Assembly: GCA_964423785.1 (NCBI GenBank)
Contig: CAYRGZ010000002.1
Location: 1-49,612 of the forward strand
Length of the DNA stretch: 49,612 bases
Reading direction: 5' to 3'
Source of the DNA: S012-135 sp964423785
GTDB taxonomy: Bacteria > Desulfobacterota > Desulfobulbia > Desulfobulbales > S012-135
Shown here: positions 42,925-49,612 of the stretch, one piece after another
Position numbering within the stretch: position 1 is the stretch's first letter
Layout: every line of letters begins with the position of its first letter
The notes under the pieces: generated by a model
Database searches by the model: none
Told to the model about the DNA's origin: nothing
What the model saw: only the letters and a program-made list of their open reading frames with translations
Position numbers and translations under genes: made by a program

Positions 42925-44945
42925 TGGAACAACTCCTTGGCTCTCTCGGCGAAGAAACCGTTCGGCCAAGGTTTCGTGAAGTCTCCATCCTCGTCGACGG
43001 GGATGTGAACCACTCGCGAGCCGTCGTCCCCGGGTTCGACGTAGAGAATGGAGACGTCCGCGGGCGTGATCGGAGGGACGTCGTTCGGTAGCTCTCCGGA
43101 CGTCGTCTCCCTGATTCGGCGCAGAATGCGTAGGATGAGGTGCTCGGAATGCGTCTCGAGGATGAACGTGTTGCGTTTCTCCGTCTCGTACGAGGGAGCA
43201 CCGATGTATGGTTCCTTCTCCCGTGCCAATGCCCCCCGTATGAAGATGTCGCCCAGTTCCGCCTGCATGGCTGGATGCAGATGTAACTCTGGCTGTTCTA
43301 TCATGATGTTAGCGTAGAACGACAGACAGCTTTGAACGACGATCGGCAACAGTTGGCTGAAGCCGAAGCCGACATCCTTGATGTTTGCCTTGATCCCCGT
43401 CTTTCGGTCGATGAATCGCAAGACGAATACGCCACCGATATCCCTTTCCTCGTTCGACAGCTCCACTAGCTCGACCCGGTATCCGGCACGAATCCGAGCG
43501 AGCTCGTCGTTCACCCGATCCACGAGTTCGCCGTTCCTGTAGAGCAGGGCCGCGATGTTCTCTCCTTGCCGACCGAGTCCCACAGTTGGGTTGCCCTCTG
43601 CAATGTAGTATCTGTCGGGTTCCTTCCTGATGGGACCTATATACTGAATGCTTTCGAGGAATCTTTTTACGTGTGCTGCGACGAGAGGGGTGATCTGTCC
43701 AGGATGTATGGGATCCCAGTCGATGCGATATAATTTATCCGTTTCTATATATGATTTTGATATAGTTTTGTCTATCGTCATGCCGGCAAAACCGTCTGGA
43801 AGGAAAGAGCTATGTAGCCACGAGATGAAATCTACATCATAAGATGTATGTTCTTCGTAGAGCTCGAGAAATATCTTGTATCCAGGTCTACCTGAGCGCA
43901 ATTCTCGTTTCAGTCTCTCGAGATGGTCGTCGTGCTGGTCGACGATCATGAGTGCATCGAGGGCGGCTTCTGGTAGGTGTCGCTGCTCGTACAGTTTTCG
44001 TAGCCTTGCCATTTCCTCGGGGGACGCCTCCCGTCGGTCTATGACCATCGGGTAGTTGCGCCGATGAATATCGTGGTCGTCTCGCCCAGGTTCGTCGTCT
44101 TCGAGGAACATGTCGTACGTTCTGTTCAGGTGCGATATCGTGATCTGCTCCGACAGTAGGCTGTCTCGTATTTTCGTCAGCCTCTCGCAGTCTTCGTCGT
44201 TCTTGGCGATCCTGTTTTCGATCTTTCGTATGAGTCTATCATATTTGTGCTTTTCGTCTCCTGTCATTTCTCGTGTAAACGAAATCGGAGGTGGTGATAT
44301 TGTTGTATTTGGATTTAAAATTGCTTTGATGAAACCAAATATCGATCGATTTATCTCTTCTTGGAATTCATTGAAGAAATCGAGCCAGAAAGGATCATCG
44401 ATGTTGAACTTGCTGTATCCTTCTTTTTCATGTCGAAGGATTGGGGCGACTCCTTTGTCGAGAAATATTTTCGTCTCCGAGAGCCGTGGTAGGCCGTTGG
44501 CATTGGCAAAGGAGAAGGATATGCATATGGCGTCATGTTTTCGCAGGCAACGTTTCAGTCTGTCGGCATGGCTCGACAGCTCCGGGTCTCTCATGAGCCA
44601 TTCAGTTTCGCCGTATGCGTATGATAGAGTTTCGTCGAAGAGCTCGTCCGTATCCATTTCGAACTCGAATGCTATCTCGAAGGTGCGCGATGTGTCGCGG
44701 CCGTAGACGATGTCTTGGTAGCGACCGAGATCCACGTACTTTCCCTTCGGTATCAAGGGGGGAGCGGTGTCGTGGGGCGAAGCGAATGGGGTGTCGAGCG
44801 ACTGGGCGAGCAGGGCGAGGCATTGGAGGATGGCGCTCTTTCCGGCGGAGTTCTGTCCGAAGATCAGGGTGATCGGTCGAATCGGAATGGTGATCGTCCG
44901 GCCAAAGGGTTTGAAGTTGCTGATTCGGATCTCTCGGAGAATCAT
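42921..44945 (-). CDS. AAA family ATPase (AAA_15/DUF3696 type)
   Basis: The 674-aa protein is an ABC/SMC-like P-loop ATPase: I-x-N-F-K-P-F-G at the start, Walker A G-Q-N-S-A-G-K-S (30-37), the signature-like G-F-G-F-S-Q-L-L-P-I (about 525), Walker B I-M-I-E-Q-P-E-L-H-L-H-P (about 548) and T-H-S-E-H-L-I-L-R. It ends in the DUF3696 hallmark W-P-N-G-F-F-A-E-R. The middle third, a charged helical insertion, is AT-rich: 19 of 60 bases are G/C at 44281-44340. AAGGAG precedes the ATG, and a sigma-54 promoter lies about 90 bp upstream. Overcoming-lysogenization-defect and Septu/Gabija-like ATPases use this fold with partner nucleases. Here the coupled gene is PLD-like. Confidence 0.85.
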   Translation of the reverse strand: MILREIRISNFKPFGRTITIPIRPITLIFGQNSAGKSAILQCLALLAQSLDTPFASPHDTAPPLIPKGKYVDLGRYQDIVYGRDTSRTFEIAFEFEMDTDELFDETLSYAYGETEWLMRDPELSSHADRLKRCLRKHDAICISFSFANANGLPRLSETKIFLDKGVAPILRHEKEGYSKFNIDDPFWLDFFNEFQEEINRSIFGFIKAILNPNTTISPPPISFTREMTGDEKHKYDRLIRKIENRIAKNDEDCERLTKIRDSLLSEQITISHLNRTYDMFLEDDEPGRDDHDIHRRNYPMVIDRREASPEEMARLRKLYEQRHLPEAALDALMIVDQHDDHLERLKRELRSGRPGYKIFLELYEEHTSYDVDFISWLHSSFLPDGFAGMTIDKTISKSYIETDKLYRIDWDPIHPGQITPLVAAHVKRFLESIQYIGPIRKEPDRYYIAEGNPTVGLGRQGENIAALLYRNGELVDRVNDELARIRAGYRVELVELSNEERDIGGVFVLRFIDRKTGIKANIKDVGFGFSQLLPIVVQSCLSFYANIMIEQPELHLHPAMQAELGDIFIRGALAREKEPYIGAPSYETEKRNTFILETHSEHLILRILRRIRETTSGELPNDVPPITPADVSILYVEPGDDGSRVVHIPVDEDGDFTKPWPNGFFAERAKELFQ

Positions 44946-45035
44946 GGGGGTGGCTCCTTTCCGTGTGCTCGCGAGGTCGGGGTTCGTTCTCCTTGGTTCG
45001 TATGCTGGGGAGGTGTCTTCGTGGTAGTGAGTCTC

Positions 45036-45051
45036 AGCAACGGTCGTGCCA
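45036..45051 (-). promoter_or_regulatory. Sigma-54 (-24/-12) promoter of the ATPase-PLD (and perhaps Druantia) genes
   Basis: On the - strand TGGCACG-N4-TTGCT is a perfect match to the sigma-54 consensus with canonical spacing. It starts 2 bp after the stop codon of the sigma-54 activator. Transcription would begin near 45025, giving a leader of about 80 nt to the ATPase ATG. No terminator is visible between the ATPase, PLD, druH and druE genes, so all four could depend on it. Confidence 0.87.
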
Positions 45052-45053
45052 GT

Positions 45054-46565
45054 CTATTCGAGGCCGTACCTTCGGAGCCAGTTGGTCAGTGTCTGGTAGC
45101 TCGGCAATCCCAGGAGTTTTGCGGCCTTGGTCTTGTTGCCCCGGGTTTCGGCAAGGCCTCTTTCGAGGTAGTGGACCGCCACGGTCTTCATGATTCCCGG
45201 GAGATCGATCCCCTGGCTGAGGGGGCGATCGAGAATGGTTTCGGGCGTCCGTCCGGCAGTGGGCAGGGGGAGGATGGCCTCTCGAATGTCGTCTGCCCCG
45301 ATCTCCTCTTCTGCCGACCACACGGCGGCCCTGGTCAAGGTGTTCTGCAGTTCCCGGACGTTGCCCGGCCAGGAGTGGGTGAGCAGAAGATTTCTTGCGG
45401 AGGCAGAAATTCTCTTCTGTTTGCGGGCCGCTCCTTCGCAACCTTCCTGACCGATCCGGGCGAGAAAGTGATCGATCAGTAGGCCGATGTCGCCCTCCCG
45501 TTCGCGCAAGGGCGGGAGTTTGATCACACCGACGGCCAGGCGGTAGAAAAGGTCCTCCCGAAAGTTTCCGGCTGCGACTTCGGCGAGGAGATCCCTGTTG
45601 GTCGCCGCAACGATCCGCACGTCGATCTTCTTCGCCCTGGTTGCCCCGATGCGTTTGATCTCTCCCTCCTGCAGGGTCCGCAGGAGCTTGACCTGCATTG
45701 GCTTGGGCAGCTCGCCGATTTCGTCGAGAAAGACGGTGCCGGTGTGGGCCGCCTCGAAATGACCGATCCTTGCGCTACTGGCTCCTGTGAAGGCCCCTTT
45801 CTCGTGGCCGAAGAGCTCGGATTCCATGAGTTCCGCCGGAATCGCGCCGCAGTTGATGACCACGAAGGGCTTGTCCTTCCTGGGGCTGGCATCGTGGATG
45901 GCGCGGGCGAACAGTTCCTTGCCGGTGCCGGACTCGCCCTCCAGGAGGACGGGGATGGAGTGGGGTGCGATACGCCGCGCCTTGAGCACCGCCCGTCGCA
46001 TCACTTCGCTCCGGTGGACGATGTCGTCGAATTCCGGGGCGGCATCGGGCAGGCCGGCGGCCAGTCGTTCGAGTCTCTCGTCCGCTCTCGTCAGGAGATC
46101 GGGGATGAAGTCTGCGGAGATGTCGAAGGGGACGGACGCGGTGCGGACGCCATGCTCCTTCGACGACTCGATCAGCTCCGCCGGGAAGCGGGTCTTGGCG
46201 AGCAGGATCCAGACCGCGGCCATCGCCGGCGTTCCAGGGCTCAGGTGGAAGACGAGGTCGGTGCCGCGCCCGTGTTGCCGGAGTCTCTCGTCGACGATGG
46301 CCGAAGCGGCTCGATGGATCTCGCCGAAGTCCGTTGGGGAGGAGAGTCGAACGTGGTGGAGAGAGATCGTTGCCGGTGTTCGTTGCCGTAGCCAGTCGAC
46401 ATACCGGTCGGCCTCGGCCTCTTCCCAATCGTTGAGCAGCACGATTTCCCCGTACGAGCCCACCTCGGCCGCCTGGGCCACCGGACCCGCGCCGATGTCC
46501 GCTCGTCCGGCGGCCGCCTTCAGGTCCGTCGCACCCAACCAACAGAACAGGATCCTCGTCTTCAT
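45054..46565 (-). CDS. Second sigma-54-dependent activator with RtcR-like (CARF-type) sensor
   Basis: From the ATG at 46565 the protein has 503 aa, matching the 498-aa activator at 630-2126. An ATG at 46724 with GGAG upstream would add 53 unlikely-looking residues. The sensor domain has S-P-G-T-P-A-M-A-A-V-W-I-L-L (about 107), the same motif at the same position as in the other activator and resembling RtcR, followed by P-A-E-L-I-E-S-S. The AAA+ domain has G-E-S-G-T-G-K-E and G-A-F-T-G-A (nt 45780-45797); the end is a Fis-type HTH (N-K-T-K-A-A-K-L-L-G-L). It lies directly upstream of a consensus -24/-12 promoter for the ATPase-PLD pair, its most likely target. An inverted pair GGCCTTG/CAAGGCC (45123-45129, 45152-45158) within its 3' end is a weak enhancer candidate. 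Confidence 0.9.
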   Translation of the reverse strand: MKTRILFCWLGATDLKAAAGRADIGAGPVAQAAEVGSYGEIVLLNDWEEAEADRYVDWLRQRTPATISLHHVRLSSPTDFGEIHRAASAIVDERLRQHGRGTDLVFHLSPGTPAMAAVWILLAKTRFPAELIESSKEHGVRTASVPFDISADFIPDLLTRADERLERLAAGLPDAAPEFDDIVHRSEVMRRAVLKARRIAPHSIPVLLEGESGTGKELFARAIHDASPRKDKPFVVINCGAIPAELMESELFGHEKGAFTGASSARIGHFEAAHTGTVFLDEIGELPKPMQVKLLRTLQEGEIKRIGATRAKKIDVRIVAATNRDLLAEVAAGNFREDLFYRLAVGVIKLPPLREREGDIGLLIDHFLARIGQEGCEGAARKQKRISASARNLLLTHSWPGNVRELQNTLTRAAVWSAEEEIGADDIREAILPLPTAGRTPETILDRPLSQGIDLPGIMKTVAVHYLERGLAETRGNKTKAAKLLGLPSYQTLTNWLRRYGLE

Positions 46566-47005
46566 GGCTAGTGCTATGGCTACAAGATTTCTTGCGAAGA
46601 TGCAAATCGTTTCGTCGTCTAGTGGATGTTTGGTTGCGCTTCGGGGGGTAGGAATACCCGTTGGGCATGTCGAGAGGCGGTTGTCTCGTGAGTCTCGCTC
46701 GATCTCCTCCCGTTCGTATTTCATGGTTGGCTCCGGAGGAACGAGAAAAAATGCAGAACGGTGAAATTTATTTTTTCAGCAATATCGGCTTTGTTGGTTA
46801 TTAAAAAAATCTAAATATTTTTGTATGCAAAAAAATTGTTGACCAATATTTTGGTTTGCTGTATTGGATGTTCCGCATCCTGCGGATGCTTGCATTGTTG
46901 TTGGTATGGGTATGAATATATTTTTGTTTCTCGTCATATCCGATGGCTGTTCGGTCTTTCATTCGGCATCGTGCCGTCTCGTCGCAACCTATTTGGTAAG
47001 GAGAT
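46566..47005. other. AT-rich divergent control region between activator and recombinase
   Basis: This 440-bp stretch is exceptionally AT-rich in its centre: 12 of 60 bases are G/C at 46801-46860. It holds several inverted repeats: ACCAA-TATT-TTGGT (46842-46855), overlapping CCGCA-TCC-TGCGG and GCATCC-TGC-GGATGC (46873-46889), and CGGCA-TCG-TGCCG (46964-46976). They are candidates for operators of both divergent genes or recombinase binding sites. No additional gene is supported. Confidence 0.5.
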
Positions 47006-49522
47006 ATGTCCTGGGTCCCTCCTGTAAACAGCAAACCATTTGATACGTTGCTACGTCTTGCGGTGGATGCTGGCCTCTCGGAGGAGAGGTTGCGAGAGTT
47101 CCTCTGGCTCCTGAACGCTCATCCCCAGCTCACCTCTTTCGTGCACGTCTGTATCAATCTCTCGGAATCTCTGCGGGCCTTGCAGAGGCAGCGGGTGCGC
47201 TTCTCGGATTACGGAATCGAAGAATGGCCGAAGATCGTCGAATGGGTGAAAAAGGGCGCCTCATCCTTCAGGGAGTATTTCGACGAGGAGTTCTTTCATC
47301 TGCCCAAGACATCATCGCACCACCCACTTTCCTACAAGGGATTGGGACGGCATGGTGTCTACTGTCTCTTCTGCAATGCACATGAGCACGAAAGATACCG
47401 TGGACGCTACAGTCTGTTGTTGGGACATCTGTTGCTTGCGCATGTGGAGTCGATGCGGGAGTTCGTGCCGCTGTACGTCTGGGAACATTACCAGGACGAG
47501 GCGGAGATCCTCTACGACCATCGGCCGGTCTACGCCGCGACCCTGGCTCTACGTGAGCTCAGCCTGGCGAAGCATCTCGATCACTTCCTCGCCGTCGCCC
47601 GTGCGATGCCGACCTCCCACTACCTCGCGTACATCGAAGGGATACGGCCAGCCGACTTCGGGGAGTTCGCCAGGCACATCGGCAATCTCCGCAACTTTCT
47701 CCTCAATCGCTGTGTACGGAAGCGGAGCAGGAAGAGAGAGGACGACGAAGAGGGCGGTGGGAGGGGGCCGGTGGAGTCCGGCCACATCGGGATCGCCACG
47801 GATGATACCGACGACTTCGATCTTGGCGATCCGGACGATCCCGCATACGACTGGAAGCGGATGGAGGTGATAGGCCGCGGAGCCGATCCGGCCCGCTTGG
47901 ACGAGGACGACCTCGAGGCGGCCGGGGAGGACGTGCCTCTCGATGAATTGGCGGCCGACGACGACATCCTGCTCGGTGAACAGGACTGTGAGTCCGCCCG
48001 TAAGGGACTGGCTGGCATCGTCCATACGGCAAGGGCACAGATGCGTCACCGGAGCATGGTCAATCAGTTGTTGCCATGGAGCTACGGGCTGTTGACCACC
48101 AGCGAGTACACAGAGCTGGTGAGGATGTTCGACGAAAGGTTCCAAGAACTCGAAGGACGGTGCGATGAGTGGACGGAGGAGGAGAGCCTGGAGGCCGAGA
48201 CCATCGTCATGGTGAGCATCTGCTTCTGGCTGGGGTGTGGACTGGAGGCGGTGCATGGCATGCACGTCATCAGCCGGGATCACAATCCGCCATGCCAGTT
48301 GGGCTTATACGAGCGACGAAGGCAAGGAGAATCCGTGGGGTACGAGTGGCGGGTGCGCAGCATCAATGTCGAGCACTTCACGGATAGGGCGGATTCCGCC
48401 GTAAAGTCGAAGCCGAGGGTCGACTATGTATCCCTGCCAGATCTCGTCGGTCTTGCGAAGAAGTTCGGTGTGATCAGGAAGCGGCGCCCAGGTAAAAACA
48501 CTGAGTTCTTCGGGCGGCCGCTCGAAGAATACCGGCAGGCGTTTCGGAAGTTGCTGCAAAACATGAGACATGGTGAGCGCATCACGATCACGAAGATCGA
48601 GAGGTTCCTCTTCCACCAGGTGGTCATGCGAGTCGGCGACGTGGTGGTGGCCGCGGCGATTACCGGCCAGCACCACTGGCTCACCCGGGTGCGAGCCCAT
48701 TACTCCACCCTCGATCTCAGTTTTCTTCGAGGCATCTATGCCGAAACCGTTCGCGAGATCGTTGCAAAGACTAGCCTGACACCATCCGGCCCACGAATGC
48801 CTCCTCCCAATCTATCGAACAAGCATGTGGGCAGTCGGATGTGTCCACGATTCGACACGGTGGTCGAGGTGGTAGCCAACATGAAGCGACGGCTGAAGTC
48901 CTGTCCAGCCGGCGGATTACAGAGGATATGGGAGTATCACAACCGATACACCATCTACACGGTCTACCTCTTCGGCTTCGCCACCGCCTGCCGGGCCATC
49001 GTCGATCCCTTGCGTCGTGTCTCGATCATCGACGGTGAGTCTGGTCTCGCCGTCCTGCCGGACAAGGAGGACGAGTATGGAAGCAAGAGCAGGCCCCTGT
49101 GGATCCCTGGTTTCGTCCGGAAACAGCTCGAAAGCTATGAGCGCCACCGTGCCTGGTTGTTCGAGAACGGTGTGGTCGCCAACCCTGCGGATGCCGAGAG
49201 ATGGGGAGGTTTCTTCCTCGACGAGGTGGGGAGGGCGGAACGGGTACGGCCGAGACGAATCGCCGAGCTGACGGAACGGTACTTTCCGTTTCCGGCGAAC
49301 GTCCATCGCCGGTTCGTCCGGACGCATCTGCTGGAGTCCGGATGTCCACCAGAGGTGATCGATGCGTGGATGGGGCACTGGTCCCTGGGCCAGCTCCCGT
49401 GGGGACGGTTCGCTTCCCTGTCTTACGCCGACTACGTTGCAGTGCTCCGTGCCCATCTGTTGCCGCTGCTCGAGGAACTGGGGTGGAGCCACGTGCCGAG
49501 TTTGCTTGCGGAGGAGGAGTAA
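47006..49522 (+). CDS. Large tyrosine-recombinase-like integrase with C2H2-like zinc finger
   Basis: The 838-aa protein has AAGGAG just before the ATG. The last about 180 residues carry the tyrosine recombinase landmarks: A-T-A-C-R (about 660, first Arg), N-V-H-R-R-F-V-R-T-H-L (about 766-776, the H-x-x-R box), V-I-D-A-W-M-G-H-W (about 785-793) and a Tyr in S-L-S-Y-A-D-Y (about 806-810) as nucleophile candidate. The N-terminal half contains C-L-F-C followed by H-x5-H (about 119-147), a C2H2-type zinc finger. An acidic linker spans about 245-330. It is more than twice the size of phage integrases and resembles the large recombinase-like proteins of multi-recombinase cassettes. It probably moves or maintains the island and heads an operon with the next gene. 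Confidence 0.75.
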   Translation: MSWVPPVNSKPFDTLLRLAVDAGLSEERLREFLWLLNAHPQLTSFVHVCINLSESLRALQRQRVRFSDYGIEEWPKIVEWVKKGASSFREYFDEEFFHLPKTSSHHPLSYKGLGRHGVYCLFCNAHEHERYRGRYSLLLGHLLLAHVESMREFVPLYVWEHYQDEAEILYDHRPVYAATLALRELSLAKHLDHFLAVARAMPTSHYLAYIEGIRPADFGEFARHIGNLRNFLLNRCVRKRSRKREDDEEGGGRGPVESGHIGIATDDTDDFDLGDPDDPAYDWKRMEVIGRGADPARLDEDDLEAAGEDVPLDELAADDDILLGEQDCESARKGLAGIVHTARAQMRHRSMVNQLLPWSYGLLTTSEYTELVRMFDERFQELEGRCDEWTEEESLEAETIVMVSICFWLGCGLEAVHGMHVISRDHNPPCQLGLYERRRQGESVGYEWRVRSINVEHFTDRADSAVKSKPRVDYVSLPDLVGLAKKFGVIRKRRPGKNTEFFGRPLEEYRQAFRKLLQNMRHGERITITKIERFLFHQVVMRVGDVVVAAAITGQHHWLTRVRAHYSTLDLSFLRGIYAETVREIVAKTSLTPSGPRMPPPNLSNKHVGSRMCPRFDTVVEVVANMKRRLKSCPAGGLQRIWEYHNRYTIYTVYLFGFATACRAIVDPLRRVSIIDGESGLAVLPDKEDEYGSKSRPLWIPGFVRKQLESYERHRAWLFENGVVANPADAERWGGFFLDEVGRAERVRPRRIAELTERYFPFPANVHRRFVRTHLLESGCPPEVIDAWMGHWSLGQLPWGRFASLSYADYVAVLRAHLLPLLEELGWSHVPSLLAEEE

Positions 49523-49528
49523 CGAACG

Positions 49529-49612
49529 ATGCTGGATCGTGCACGGAAAGTGGCCATTCAGAGGTTGTGGGATCTCGACGGGATTTGCGACGACCGTGAG
49601 GTGCGCAAGGCG
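49529..49612 (+). CDS. Start of a second gene in the recombinase operon (cut by window end)
   Basis: An ATG at 49529, 6 bp after the recombinase stop, follows the strong GGAGGAG ribosome binding site at 49511-49517 inside the end of that gene. Twenty-eight codons are open to the window edge, beginning M-L-D-R-A-R-K-V-A-I-Q-R-L-W-D-L-D-G. No family can be named from this. Tight spacing suggests a partner protein, possibly another recombinase-family member. Confidence 0.6.
   Translation, partial: MLDRARKVAIQRLWDLDGICDDREVRKA

Larger units (their letters stand above)
31768..49612. mobile_element. Putative integrative defence island beginning at the tRNA-Arg attachment site
   Basis: This is an inference from three signs: the orphan tRNA-Arg 3' half at the left end, a cargo of defence genes (Druantia III pair, ATPase-PLD pair, sigma-54 activator), and a tyrosine-recombinase-like gene near the other end. 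Integrases usually sit close to the intact tRNA end, so an intact tRNA-Arg(CCG) would be expected beyond the right edge of the window. The right boundary is not visible. Confidence 0.5.

Noticed and set aside
1..49612. CRISPR array or cas genes suggested by the CARF-type sensors
   Set aside because: No regularly spaced repeats and no Cas proteins are seen; the sensor domains belong to RtcR-like transcription activators.

Overview
The window looks like chromosomal DNA of a Gram-negative bacterium, probably a GC-rich proteobacterium. It carries an outer-membrane polysaccharide export cluster (SLBB/Wza-type, Wzz-type and YjbH-type proteins plus a lipoprotein) and uses sigma-54 promoters. The genus cannot be fixed from the sequence. 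There are three blocks: a left defence island (about 0.4-24.4 kb), a core-like exopolysaccharide (EPS) operon (about 24.9-31.5 kb), and a right defence/mobile island that starts at a truncated tRNA-Arg at 31.77 kb and runs off the window.

Left island, all on the + strand. A small HTH gene (415-630) is translationally coupled to a sigma-54 activator with an N-terminal RtcR-like (CARF-type) sensor (630-2126). Immediately downstream are two tandem palindromes (2122-2160) and a near-consensus -24/-12 promoter (2237-2252). They precede a tightly packed nine-gene operon: SNase-like nuclease, HsdR, GIY-YIG protein, an HsdM fused to one target-recognition domain (TRD), a zinc-ribbon/HEPN-like protein, a second methylase-TRD fused to an Ig-like domain and an AAA+/STAND ATPase (about 1,308 aa), a second ATPase with a HEPN-like tail, a 2,591-aa protein with two sacsin-type GHKL ATPase domains, and a SNF2-family helicase. 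I do not recognise this combination as a named system; it is the main candidate for an undescribed one. It looks like a type I restriction-modification (R-M) core whose specificity subunit is split between two methylases, extended with NTPase signalling or remodelling proteins.

The island ends at the 3' remnant of a TPR gene (24.4-24.6 kb) and a rho-independent terminator. The EPS operon on the - strand follows. Its YjbH gene contains a perfect 28-bp palindrome inside the coding sequence.

Right island. The 3' half of a tRNA-Arg(CCG) with its own terminator marks an attachment site. Next, on the - strand, come a Druantia type III pair (druE, druH), a two-gene cassette of a DUF3696-like ATPase plus a PLD-like nuclease, and a second RtcR-like sigma-54 activator. 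A perfect consensus sigma-54 promoter (45036-45051) lies between that activator and the ATPase-PLD cassette. A divergent operon starts with a large tyrosine-recombinase-like protein that has a C2H2-like zinc finger, followed by a gene cut by the window end. The recurring theme is two unrelated defence cassettes, each placed directly behind its own CARF/RtcR-type enhancer-binding protein and its own -24/-12 promoter. This suggests that defence is silent until a nucleotide or RNA-damage signal is sensed.
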